Of a stretch of 64,000 nucleotides of DNA, positions 12,050-24,358 are shown one piece after another. The notes under the pieces are model-generated. The model was not told the origin of the DNA, did not search any database, and saw only the letters and a list, made by a program, of their open reading frames with translations. The stretch is from Chamaecyparis obtusa. Its lineage: Eukaryota; Streptophyta; Pinopsida; Cupressales; Cupressaceae. Within the stretch, counting starts at the first letter, position 1, and the number at the start of each line of letters is the position of its first letter. The stretch spans positions 906,642-970,641 of the forward strand of contig BSBK01006429.1 in NCBI GenBank assembly GCA_027943335.1, in the 5' to 3' direction. A program made the translations under genes and the position numbers.

Positions 12050-12436
12050 TTGTGCACAAGGATCAAGCTTCTATTTTTATCCACCATTGATTAAGTCTTT
12101 TGCCTCTTAATCTCAATGGTCCATTTCACTTCATTTCTTATAAAAGGAGAGCTCTCTCCTTCATTTGGATATGATCTTGAAATTTTATGACATTGTTATA
12201 AGAAGAAAAGTGGAGATTTTTTATTTAAATAAAAGAAGAGGACATATTCCTTTTAAATAAATAAAGACCTAGGATAAAATGGTTAGCCCAAGGCAAATAA
12301 TCAAAAATGATGAAATTAGGATTTGATCAAGAAATTGATAGTGTTGAAAAATATTGATTATTGATAAAATTGATTCAGAGATAAATAAATCAAATAAATG
12401 GGGCCCATAGTCTAGGTGACCATTTTTGGGTGCATA
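12050..12436. repeat. Rearranged LTR fragment related to the LTR at 8791
   Basis: Two parts of the 8791 LTR family sit next to each other in opposite orientation. Reading plus, about 12139-12205 resembles the promoter part at 9305-9370 (TATAAAAGGAG with downstream CTCTCCTTC and ATTTT). Reading minus from 12436, the sequence resembles the LTR start (TGTATGCACC, then ATGGTCACCTAGACT, then GGGCCC) for about 200 bases. A simple single LTR does not explain this. Confidence 0.6.
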
Positions 12437-12502
12437 CACATACACATACATACATACATACATACATACATACATACATACATACATACATACATACATA
12501 CA

Positions 12503-12597
<95 letters not shown>

Positions 12598-12635
12598 GCC
12601 TATACGTATATATATACATATACATATACATATAC

Positions 12636-12679
<44 letters not shown>

Positions 12680-12730
12680 GCATATTCATAAATATATACA
12701 TATATTTGCACACACACACACACACACAGA
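12437..12730. repeat. Compound microsatellite (CATA)n-(TA)n-(CATATA)n-(CA)n
   Basis: Tetranucleotide CATA repeats run to about 12530, a pure TA run to about 12592, CATATA-type repeats to about 12700 and a short CA run at about 12711-12728. All long open frames here, on both strands, are products of the repeat. Confidence 0.97.
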
Positions 12731-14961
12731 ATTTTTTTCTAGATACATATAATTATTGAATGATGATATAATTTAATTATAGATATATTTAATGGTAAAA
12801 CTATATTTAAATGATATTCTAACAATTTTAATATTAATATTCATTCATGAATACCATTCAACAAATCATTAAAATCACGTGTTCTTGATCCATTTATGCC
12901 ATGATAGATTCATATCAATCCTTATTTATTTATTCATCTCTATCATGGAATCAAATCTTATTAATCAAACTGTTATGTGTTGATCGTTCATGAGGGCCTT
13001 ATTCCCCTCATCATGTGCATGTCAACATTGTCACCATTTAGAATAAATTTTCCCCCTTCTAATAAGGGTATTGATTTCCCTCAAAATATCCACCATTATT
13101 ACTTTGACTTTTCCACAAACATTGAAGATGTTCCTTCAAATGGATATTCTCATTATCATATTGGAAAACAAAAGCACCCAAAATATAGGACAAGTCAACC
13201 GCTATTTAGATGCATAGTTTCAAGAGTGATAATGATGATTCTTCATATATTCCATTATACGGTTATGTTCTAGATTTATTTAATTGTATCTCTGTAAAAA
13301 AAGGAAATTTTTAGGTGGGAAAATAATCAAAAGCATCGAATAAAACCAAGAAGAGAATTCCTATTTTTTCCTACTCAATTATTGGGGAGAAAAGTAAAAT
13401 CATTCCTCCTGCATAAAGATAGCTAAAAATAAGGTTTATTTGGATGCAAGGAACATAAATGAAATCCATGAATCATGTTTGGAACCTTTCATCTATGGAC
13501 CCACTAGGGGTGGACATTCATATTCAGATCCCTATTGGATTCTCTTCATAAAAAAAAATGAATATGATGAAAATTACAAAGGACCTCACCGATGGCTATA
13601 ATAGCCTCTTCACATTGTTGGTGTCAAAAGTATATCTGATCAAAGACAAGGTTAATTATGTTAGTTAAAAAATAGAATTAGAACATGAAACATTGAATAA
13701 AAATCCCACTTTTGGTAATGTAGATAAAATTAGAGCTCTAATCTAGAATGTTGTAAAGGATGTTCGGGAAATGAATGTGGATTACAAGGAAAAAATGATG
13801 AGCCTAGAAAAGTGCCTTGATAAAGTGTAGGATAAATTATGGGTTGTGGTGGCTATTAGTAGAACAACTATGTAAAATAATACTAATAGACTCAAATAAT
13901 TAAATGAGGAGGCACAAGCCCTCTAGTGTCTATCCAAAGACAACTCTAGTTCTCCTCAAGTGAGTGTGAAGATAAAAATGAAAGAAAGAGGTGGCGGTGT
14001 AACATGACATGGATACAAGTCTTACTCATGGTCCTTCTACCAGGGCCTGTAGTGATGATAATAATATGATTGTTCAAGATAACATTTTTCATAATGCTCA
14101 AAATATTAATGTTGATGTTATTCATGAAAATGGATAACTTTTAAAGAATCTATTGTAAATTGTCATGTCTATTGACTCTTTTATATTCCTTTTTAGTTCC
14201 CTAATGGACACATATTTTTTTTCTTTTTGTACTTCTCTAGAGATCACATTCTTTTTGTAAAAAGGTTTTGGAGCCCCATCAAAACCTATTTTCTCCTAAT
14301 TAAAAAAAGGCATTTAAATAATGAGGATTTGAAATGGGTGGGAATGGGAGAGTGGGTTATTTTATGGTTTCCTAAGGTGGAGGAGCTTCTATTGGTTTCT
14401 CAGAGAAAGGCAATTCAGAGGATGAAAAATATGATTTCGTAAATATTCCCTTTTCCATTGAATGAGTGGTGCTCAATTTTTTATTTTCATTATATGTGGT
14501 GCAATTTTGTATCTAATATTTTGTGTGGTTTGTTTATACCAATGAGAGTGATTTTGTAGAAGAAGTTAGACATTATCACTCCTCCATTATGTTGGGTCTA
14601 TACCTTTGAATGTGGGCTATGACTTTCCATTCCTTTACATATTTGGAGCCAATATACTCCAAAATGTGATTGTGTCTTTTGTCTTGTATGACGTGCCGAG
14701 CTCCTTTTTATTGATGATATTGATTTTTGGTTTTTTCCTTTGTCATGTTTGACAAGAATTATTGTTTATTTTTTTCCTCCTCTTTTATTGTTGAAGTAGT
14801 TGCTAATTTTTGGGACCATGTTATTTGTTGGTTTTCAGAGGCATGGCTTGGTGGAGTGTCTCTACCTTGGTCTTTTACCCCTTTAGAGGCTACTTCCATT
14901 AAGGTTAGTGGGTAGGATGTATCTTCTTTGTTTGTGTTGATGGTTCCTCTTGCTAGAAGAT
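12731..14961. other. Unassigned AT-rich DNA flanking element C
   Basis: I see no recognisable gene, RNA or transposon end. Around 13580-13930 the plus strand reads as a Lys/Glu-rich, stop-interrupted stretch that may be decayed coding sequence, but no family can be named. Confidence 0.35.
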
Positions 14962-15875
14962 TGTTGAGCATGTTAGAGTTTTGGATTTGTATTTAGTGAT
15001 AGTAATGTTTTTTCAATGATGTCAACATACTTGTTGTTGTCTTAGACAGTGTGTTCAAGACATTTGGTAAGGAGGATTTCAGTTGTTCTGATGCTATGCT
15101 AAAGATTTTTAGATGTGATGGTAAGGTTATTATAAAATTTCTATAGATCATCTATAGAGGTTCACAGAAGTTGCTTCAATAGTTTGAGTAAGATATGATC
15201 AAGTTTTTGGTTGCTAGTGTCAAAATGTTCCGATGAACAGTGGATGAGTATTTGGTTCGGTATGACTTGATATGATGTTTTAGTAGTTGTGAAGCTAGCG
15301 ATTACATGTGTCCTTATTATTGTATTAAAAAAAGGTGTTGTTCATGATTCAAAGTACAACAAGCTATCTTTTGTTCTTTATGAATTTGTTATCTTAGTGT
15401 TCCTATTGATCAGAGATGAAGATAAGTTTAGATTTAGTATTAGAGATGATGCAAAGGTTTTGGATGGTATTAATATTTCTTTTTAGTATTCACAGATTAT
15501 GTGATGATCATTTTGTTAGTTTGTATTGTTTGAGGTGATCAAATTTTTTTCTTTCATAGTATTTTATTATTTCTTCATTTACATCCTAGCTGACATGATG
15601 AAGTAATGTGTTTTGTGATTCTCGATACTAGCTTAGTAGAACTTGTTCATGTTCGAGGTTGAATATTTTGGTCATATCTAGGTCTTAGCTGACTTATTTA
15701 AATTGCATTGGAGATTGAGAATAATTTTTTTTATCTTTTATCGTATTAGGTCTTATCCAACCTAGTGGTTTATTATTCTTTGTAATCAGTATAAATGAGA
15801 GATCATTTTTGTGATTGAGAGTATGTATGCAAGAGAGAAGATTCAGTATATATATGTTCTCCACTTAAGTTAGAG
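14962..15875 (+). repeat. 5' LTR of element C, first part
   Basis: Homologous to 28851 onward. It is interrupted after TAGAG (15871-15875) by gypsy element D, and the LTR resumes at 21906. Confidence 0.92.
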
Positions 15876-16626
15876 TGGTGAAGTCAAGGATGGAGAAACC
15901 TATAAAAGATTATTCCAACCTTGTATCACACACAACACAATTGAACAATAGCCAAGACAACCAAGCAATGAAAGATCAGACTTCAATTATTATCAGGAAA
16001 CTAATTAAAATCAATCTACAACTTGCAGTCTTACATGCCAAGTATACATTCTTGATTATTATCATAAAATATCTTTTAACCCTAGCCAAACTATTTATAA
16101 ATAATCTAATAAAGATGAACTATCCCTTAGGAATAATTCCATAAGCTTATATAACCATTACAATCATCGATCATCCCAAAATAGATCACATTTCCCAAGA
16201 ATAAAGAAAACATAATATAACAATCAAGTTGGCTCCTAAAACCCTAGGAACAAACCCAAATGAATAAAATAAGAGATGCAAGAACAAAAATAAGTCAAAC
16301 TCAAATTTTATAACCCGCTAGCAAAATCACAACTAGGAATTCCAACTGGTAGATTATAAATTTGATCAATGAACACCTTGACTGACCAGAAAAATGAAGA
16401 ACAGTATAGTCAGCCTAGAATCTTCAAGAACTCATGCATGATGACTCTAAATGAGGTGTGTTCATAGGATAAGACTTGGAATTAATCCAAAAACACATAG
16501 TAGAAACTATAACTGATAATAACAAGTACAGATTGACCGCAACTAGAACCCATGACTAATAAACAAGAAATCAAACATGTTTTGGTTTATACAAGAATGC
16601 TTAAATCCAAAGATGATCTTGCCTCA
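15876..16626 (-). repeat. 3' LTR of element D (751 bp)
   Basis: On the minus strand it starts TGAGGCAAGATCATC at 16626 and ends ACACCA-like at 15876. It is homologous to 21163-21900. Confidence 0.92.
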
Positions 16627-16656
16627 GATACCTGAGGTACTTGAAAATTGAGTCCC

Positions 16657-19600
16657 TCACTTTTCATGGGGTAAAGGAAAACAAAATTGGTCCACCTCAG
16701 CTTGAGAAATCCATGATGAATCTTCAACTAGTTTTTCCTTCTATTTGACAAGAAAGTCCATATATTGCTTACCTCTTGTACTTCTACCAACTCTTCTATC
16801 CAAAATCTTCTCTATTAGATCCCTCTTCTTCTTAGGATACTCCTCTACAACATCTAACTCCTCAACACTACTACCTTTTGATTCATGATACTCATATAAG
16901 TTTACAACATTGAATATTGATTATATATCCATGTCATCAGGTAAATCCACTTCATATGCATTCCTTGAATCAAACCTCCTCAAGATCTTACAAGGACCAA
17001 ATTTCTTAATCTTCAACTCATTATAAGTACCAAAAATAAATATACCCTTCTATAAGTACACCATAACTTCATCCCTCACTTGAAATTCCTTATGTATCCC
17101 CTTCATATTAGCTCTTCTCTTACATCATCGATTCATTTCCTCTAAGTGATGTCTCACCTCCTCATGTAAAGATTTCATAAAATCAGCAAAATGTTCTCCT
17201 TTGGCACTCCTCCTAACATTAGGAATTTAATATCCCTCAATTTTGCAATCCCCTTATGATTAAATCCAATAACCACATCAAATGGTGTCATCCTTGTACT
17301 CTTAGTCACTAAGTTATTATAAGAAAACTATGCTTGAGGTAAAACTAAATCCCATTTTCTAGGCTTATCTCCAACTAAACATCTCAATAAATTTCCCAAA
17401 CTCTTATTGACCACCTCTATTTATCCATCTATTTGTGGATGAAAAGTAGAATTAAAATTTAAATCATTTTTCATCTTATTCTAAACTTTCCTCCAAAAAT
17501 ATCCAACAAACTTGCTATCCCTGTCTGAAACAATACTTTTAGGTAACCCATGTAATCTCACAATCTCCTTGAAAAATAAACTAGCCACATGCACCGCATC
17601 AGTTGTCTTCATATAAGGAATAAAATGTTCCATCTTGGAAAATCTTTACACAACCACATAGATAGAATCATAACCTCTATGTGTTCTAGGTAAACCTAAC
17701 AGTACAAAATCCATGCTAATCTTCTCCCAAGGTCTGACCAGTATTTTCAAAGGTGTATACAACCCCATATTATGACTAATCCCTTTGGTAACTTGAAATA
17801 CCTTACAAATCTGAACATAAATCCTCACATCCTTTTGAATTTGTGGCCAAATGTAATTCTCACCTACCAAGGCTATTGTCTTATCAATGCCAAAATGTCC
17901 TTCCAAATTGCCAAGCTATATTTCTCTTTCATCAGATTGATCCTCATGGAACTTCTAGATATACACAACTAATTACCTCTAAATAGAATCCCATCCTGCA
18001 TGAAATAATCCAGCCACTTACTCTGGTCATCAACACTAGGATCTTCTCAAGCCTTCCATGGTTCATCAAAATCTACATCATCCTCATATAATTTCTTCAA
18101 TTCATCAAACCCCAATACTGCAATCTTCATTTTAGTCAACAAGGTCCTTCTCCTATTGAAGATAGCAACAACTTTGTTTTCCACACCACTCTTATGTTTC
18201 AACACCAATGTATATCTTTTTATAAATTGAACCCATCTCAAATGTCTCTGATTCAACTTACCATGCCTGCTCAAATACTTCAATGCTTGATGATAGGTAT
18301 ATAAGACAAACTCCCTAGGTAACAAATACTACCTCCATTTCTTCAAATCTTGAATTATATCATAAAACTCCTGACCATAAACTGAATATATTTTCTTAGT
18401 ATCATTCATATTCTCTCTAAATTAAGCAACATGTCTCTGTTCTTGAGTCAAGACCGCTCCAATTGCATTTCCACTTGCATCATAATCCACTTGGAATACC
18501 TTACTAAAATTGGATAGAACTAATACCAATTGTTATTTCACCTTATTTTTCAACAATTCAAAGCTCATTTATGCTCCATGTGTCCACTTGAACTCCTTTC
18601 TATCACCTCTCATAGTTTACATCATCGGTCCACAGATTGAACTAAAGTTCCTTATGAACTTCTAGTAAAAACTAGCTAACCCATGGAATGATCTTACCTC
18701 ACTCACTACTAGAAGTTTAGGCCACTCAATAATGGATTTCACTTTCTCAAGTTCCATCTTCAATACATTAACAAAAATTACAAATCCCAATTATACCAAC
18801 TCTTCCTTCATCAAAGTAAACAATGACATACTTACCCAAGAATTTCTTCAAGACTTCATTCATTAACCACATGGAAATACTTGGTGCATTAGAAAATCCA
18901 AAAGGCATCACCAACAACTCATACAAGCCTTCATTTATTTTAAATGCAATTTTCCACTCGTCACCCTCTCTGATTCTAATATCATGATAACCACTTTTTA
19001 GATCTATCATGGTGAAATAATTGGCTCCACTCAAGAAATCCATCAATTCATCCATCCTTGGGAAATGAAACTAGTATTTAATGGTGATTTGGTTGATAGC
19101 TCTAGAATCAGTACACATCCTCCTTTAACCATCCTTCTTAGGTGTTAACACTACAAGTACCGCACATGGGCTCAAAATTTCTCTAATCAATCCTCTCTGC
19201 AAAAATTCTTGAGCTTTCCTATTGACTTCCTCATTCTCTCTTGATTTTATTCTATATTATGCTTTATTAGGAAAACTAGCCCCCAATATCAAGTCCATGT
19301 AGTGACTGATACTTCTCACTGGTAGTAATCCATCAGGAACATTATCTAATATGATAGTGATGTATTCATGCAATAATTCATTGATTCCTTCAAAGTTTTC
19401 TTCTTCTTCCAATACCTTCTCCTTAGACTCTTTAGGTATCAATCCAAAACACACATTATGATGTTTCATGCCATCCAAAAACTCCCTCGCATCCACTAGA
19501 CAAATTCTTGCACTAGTACACACTTCACCTCTAAGAGGTTTCTCTAAGGGAGAAAATTTTTGTTTCATCCTATTAGCAAGAATAGTGTAAACATTCCTTC

Positions 19601-21069
19601 TACTATCATGCATGTTTTACCTATCATATTGTCACAACGTACCCAATAAGAGATGACACACATCTATAGGCATAATATCACACAAAATCTCATCATAATA
19701 CTTCCCAATATTGAATTTAACTTGACATTGTTCACTTACCATTACCTTGCACTCATCTTGTATCCATGCAATATGATAGGGTTTATGGTGCTTCAACCTT
19801 TTCAACTTTAACTTTTTAACAAGATCCTCACAAGCAAGATTATCAGAACTTCCACTATTTATGAGAACATTACACACCTTGTCTTGAACCTTACATCTGG
19901 TTCTAGCTAGAGTCTTCCTCTTTACCAATTCCTTCTCTTGTTCTTCCTAATATAGGACTCTCCTAGTCATCGAGGTTGTGCCTTCCTCTACTAGATTATT
20001 ATTCACCAAACCTGTGGACTCTACATCAACAAATCTTGTCCTCTTACTTATTTCTACCTTCTTCTCCGAATTACCTTGCTTACATTCAAAGGATAGATAT
20101 CCTACTTCTTTGTAACTAAAATAGGTACCACTACAATTCCTCATTTCACCGCTACCTTGTCCTTCCCTTTGGTATAAAATCTGGTCATTTCTCCTATACC
20201 GATCATTTTCCTTAAATTCTGACTCATTTTTCTATGATCTACAAATGATCTACCTCTTCCTCACTGAATCTTCCATCTATACCTATTTTTATTTTCTCAT
20301 GCTTCCTAGTCATATTTTCTTCTAACTTAATGGCCCACTTATAAGTCTCTTCTACACTCCTAATCTGTAACAAACTGATTTCATCTTGTATGGATATCTT
20401 CAACCCATTAATATAGAGAGAAACTTGTTTAGCCTAATCATATATATGACCAGATATGATGTTTAACTTGTAGAAATCCTTGGTATAACCCTCAAAACAT
20501 AGGTCTCTTTTCTTCAAGTTCTGCAATCTCCTAAAAATTATTATTTGGTCATCCTCAATCAAGAACTTATCTTTCAACTTGTTTACCATCCTATCCTAAT
20601 ATTTGATCTTTTCTTTACCTCTTCTTTGTCTATATATATGTAGATGTTCCCACCATAAGGGTGCATGTCCTTTTAACTTAGTGTAGGTATAGTTCACTTT
20701 CTTTTCCTCACTAGTACCTTCAAACTTAAACTACTTGTCCATCTCTGTGATCCAATCTATCAACTCATTAGCATCTTGGTTTCTATGATAATCAGGTGGA
20801 TTGAAATGAGGTTTCTTATTGACATTTATCAAGGCCCTAACTAACCTCTCCTCTTCATGATTCAATTCTAGTTGTCCCTCATTATTCTCCCCTTCCACTA
20901 CTTTCTCCTAGTTTTTCTCATCTCCTTCTTCATCACTTGCATCTTCTATATGCTACCCTCTTGTCTAAGTAGTCTCCACCACCTCCAATATGGTAGAAAT
21001 TTGTCTTAGAAATTCTAAGACTTCTATAAATTCATTCCTTACACTACCTCTAGCATTTATCTTGGACAT
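16657..21069 (-). pseudogene. Gag-Pol-chromodomain of chromovirus D, heavily broken
   Basis: Reading minus, gag starts near 21069; its core (ANELIDWITEMDK) is at about 20730-20780. The nucleocapsid knuckle near 20090-20140 has lost its first-pair cysteines. The protease (19632-19928) has NSG in place of DSG, so the catalytic Asp is now Asn. The reverse transcriptase is recognisable at 18768-19330, but after VIVYFD it jumps straight to the conserved LGFV region: about 115 bases carrying the second active-site Asp and the following helix are missing. RNase H (18047-18500), integrase (about 17150-17960, SDRD retained) and a chromodomain (16657-16880, VEDSSW) follow. Many stops and several frameshifts. 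It is the same lineage as A by shared motif wording. Confidence 0.88.
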
Positions 21070-21148
21070 TTCCACAAACCCTTGAAGCTGTAGGTTGGAT
21101 TCCTCCACCGTCACCCTACCAATAAACCCTAGGTTGCCAATTGTTTTG

Positions 21149-21160
21149 GCTCTAATACAA
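21149..21160 (-). other. Primer binding site of element D
   Basis: On the minus strand TTGTATTAGAGC lies two bases after the LTR end and matches the initiator-Met site TGGTATCAGAGC at 10 of 12 positions. Confidence 0.85.
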
Positions 21161-21162
21161 AT

Positions 21163-21900
21163 TGGTGTAGTCAAGGATGGAGAAACCTATAAAAGATAAG
21201 TCCAACCTTTCATCCAACACAACACAACTGAACAATAGCCAAGACAACCAAGAAATGAAAGATCAACCTTGAATTATTATCGATAATTAATTACAATCAA
21301 TCTTCAACTTGCAGTCTTACATGCCTGATTATGATTATAAAATCCCTTCTAATGCTAGAAAAGCTATGACCAAATAATCTTATGAATACTAACTATCAAT
21401 TAGGAATAAGTTCATAAACTTATATATCCATTACAATCATCGGTTATCCCATAATAGATCACATTTCCCAACAACAAAGAAAACATAATATGAGAATTAG
21501 GTCAGCTTCCAAAACCCTAGGAACAACCCCCAATGAATAAACTAAGAGATGTGATCAAAACAATAATTCAACCTTGAATGTAATAACCTACTATCAAAAT
21601 CGCAACTAGGAATTCAAACTAGTAGATTGGAAATTTGATCGATGAACACTCTAATTGACCAGGAAAATGAAGAATAGTATAGTCAGGAAAGAATCTTCAG
21701 GAGCTCCCATGTGATGACTCCAAATGAGGTGCAATCATAGGATAAGTCCTTGAATGAAGCCCCAAATATACAATAGAAACTATAACTCATAATAGCAAGT
21801 ACACATTGACCGCAACCAGAACCCATGACTGATGAACAAGAACTCAAACATATTTTTGGTTGATGCAATATTTCTTAGATCCCTAGATGCTCTTGCTTCA
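21163..21900 (-). repeat. 5' LTR of element D (738 bp)
   Basis: Direct repeat of 15876-16626. Its outer end at 21900 is followed by the TAGAG duplication. Confidence 0.92.
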
Positions 21901-21905
21901 TAGAG

Positions 21906-22363
21906 TTTGTAATTCATTGGAACTATTTTGGTATAGGAGATTCTATTTTTCATTTTGATTGTCAAGGACTGTATGTTCATTCCATTATAATTGAAGATAG
22001 ATCAGTGAGCCCGACTAAGGGCTAGACCTGATATTGTACTGTGAGCAGTGAGCTCTGGGTAGTGAGCCTGTAGATTGGGCTCTAAACTCTTGGTTTCAAG
22101 TGCATCCTTTGTTCTCTATTTTTCTCTTAATTGGGTAGTACTTTTAACAAAGTACACTCATCTAGTGGGTTTGATTCCTATCGGGGCTTTCCCTTAACCG
22201 AGTTTCCTCAAGAATGAATCTTTTTGGTTTGTTCTTTGTGTTGTGGATATTGCATTATTTTTTTATCTTTTAGATATAAGTGGTTAAAGTGAAATTAAAT
22301 TAATTACGTATACACAACTGATTCACCCCCCTAGTTTTTCTTTGATCCTTTTGGGCCTAACAA
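21906..22363 (+). repeat. 5' LTR of element C, second part
   Basis: It continues the LTR after the D insertion and matches the end of the 3' LTR, including CTGATTCACCCCCCT and GGCCTAACA. Bases 21901-21905 are the second TSD copy. Confidence 0.92.
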
Positions 22364-22365
22364 TT

Positions 22366-22377
22366 TCTATAAGAGCT
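22366..22377 (+). other. Decayed primer binding site of element C
   Basis: TTCTATAAGAGC, two bases after the LTR end, matches the initiator-Met site at 9 of 12 positions. Confidence 0.75.
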
Positions 22378-22419
22378 AAGTCCTTCTGAAGAAGCTTGAC
22401 TGCTTGAAGGAGATCCATC

Positions 22420-24358
22420 ATGGAAAGTATAAGAAGAGAGAGTTTGAAGTTTGATGGAAATAATTACCTGATTTGGAAGGATTAGATGACTACCTACCTA
22501 ATATGCATGGGAATAGGAGATGAATATTGGAATGTCATTGAGAAGCCTTATACTATTCTAAACGATCTAACAAATGCTACTGCATATAAAAGAAGAGATT
22601 TAAGGAGAACATGTTAGAAAGAGAGGCATTGATCAATGTCTTATCAGATTCTGAATATTGATACATTTATGGATTGAGGACTACACATGAGGTATGGACA
22701 AAATTAGAAACTATTTATGAATATTATACTTATGTTTGGTAAAAGTACAAAGCTGTGTCACACTTTTATAAAGGAAAAGGTCAACAACACACAAATTTTT
22801 TAACTTTAACAACATAAAAATGGCATTTATGTTTAGAATTTGGAGATGATTTAAACTAATGAAATGTGTAAAAGTGGATGAAGTTTATGCCTATAATTTT
22901 TTTTAAAAAAATTGAACAAGAATTCACATATTTTTTTAATTTTTGAAGTCCAATTTTTACTTGCTGAAAAATGATGAAAAATGAAGGTCTTGTTCCCACC
23001 AAAAATGTATATGCAAATAATCTTTTTCTCCTTTGATTTCAAAATATGTTATAGATGAAATGTAAAGCTAGTGTAGAAAAGAAGAAAAATTAGTTTTCAA
23101 TGTATATTTTCTCTGTTATAACTACTCAAAGTTGAACATACCTGAAATCGACCATTTTCATCTCCCACCAAATTTCCTCTATCAAATATGCACCATTCAG
23201 AAAAAATTACACATTCTTGAAGAGAACTCTCTCCTCTAGTGTTCAATATAAAATTTCAAATTTTTTGATAAGATTTACTATATTTTCCTATTTTTGAAGC
23301 AGCTTGTTCTCGAATGTTAAAATACCTACTTGCAGTATTTTGAAATTATAATATATTAGATCCAATTAAAATACTATAAAAATTATATGATGATAATCTT
23401 GACTCTATGCTCTAAAAAAGGGTATTTTTATATTTGTAAAAAAATATCATTAAAAAGAGTAAGAGTTATTGAAACATCACTTTTTTGAAATAATTTTATT
23501 TCTTAAGTAATTGGTATAAATCATGCATTTAATAGATATTTCCAATTGGAAAAGTTGAAGCACTTATCTAACTTACCTAGAATGAACCTAGCTAGACCAT
23601 ATGTTTGACAAAAAATAATTTTAGTTAGAAATCCTCAAATTCAGATGTGCTGAAAAGTTAGCCTGAAATGTGACACAACATTGTGCTTTTACCTAGTTAA
23701 GAAAGCTAAGTTGTAGGGACTAAAAGACAAATATAAAGACATGAAAATGAGTGAAGGAGAAAATGTCTCAATTTATTTGCAAAGGGTGAATTATCTAGTC
23801 TATGAAATCAGATGTGCTAGAGGAACCTTGAAAGATAATGAAGTTGTTGACAAGATTCTAAGATCTTTTCCTACATGTTACAATGAAAACGTTGCTTCTA
23901 TTAAAGAAATGTGAACCATAAGATCTATTTCAAGAGAAGCTTTGGCTAGAAGACCTTTTGTTTATGAGATGACTACACTTAGTAAGGAACTTATGAAGGT
24001 TTAAACTACATTCAAAGCTAGTGACCAAGTATAACTAGGGAGAAATCTCTACAAAGATGAAATTCAAACTCTATGCTAAGGATTAGAAAGAGATAATGGA
24101 AGAAGAAAGGAAGATCGATCAGCTTGAAGCCTTGATTGTAGGAAGAATAGCTAAAGAATCTGATAAGTATGAAGGAAGATTACATTTGAAATGTTTTGAT
24201 TGTAATAAGATTGGTCATATTGCATCTAGATGTCTAGACAAGTATTATGAGGATGTTAGGTACAAGTCTAAGAAATATCATTCTAAGTGTCATAAATTTT
24301 TTTATGTTGTTGAAGAAGGTGTGACCGATGATGATTATATTTCTAGTGAGGAATAAAT
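22420..24358 (+). pseudogene. Copia gag of element C, split by a TIR element
   Basis: ATG 22420 opens a typical copia gag start (LKFDGNNYLIWK, about 22446-22481), followed by stops and frame changes. The reading resumes after the TIR insertion near 23700 (LKDKYKDMKM, then LQRVNYLV). The nucleocapsid knuckle CFDCNKIGHIASRC at 24192-24233 is intact, within the open stretch 24096-24358. Gag would package the element RNA; this copy cannot because of multiple stops. Confidence 0.85.
22737..23695 (+). mobile_element. ~957-bp non-autonomous TIR element, family 1, copy 1
   Basis: Starts TGGTAAAAGTACAAAG and ends with the imperfect inverse TTGTGCTTTTACC; homology of the termini extends about 28 bases inward (TGTGTCAC is shared). 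GTT flanks both sides (22734-22736 and 23696-23698), a likely short target duplication. It interrupts the copia gag frame exactly where related gags run on (Val then LysLys). No ORF of note. A second, inverted copy lies at 40178-41133. Confidence 0.85.

Larger units (their letters stand above)
15876..21900 (-). mobile_element. Ty3/gypsy chromovirus D, nested in the C 5' LTR
   Basis: Minus-strand element with 5' LTR 21163-21900, PBS 21149-21160, decayed gag-pol-chromodomain and 3' LTR 15876-16626. The perfect 5-bp target duplication TAGAG lies at 15871-15875 and 21901-21905. The LTRs differ by many substitutions and a small indel (roughly 15% by eye), so D is old, and C is older still. Confidence 0.95.

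Noticed and set aside
12269..12759. Several long open frames on both strands
   Set aside because: They are translations of CATA, TA and CA microsatellites with two- or four-residue periodicity and are not genes.
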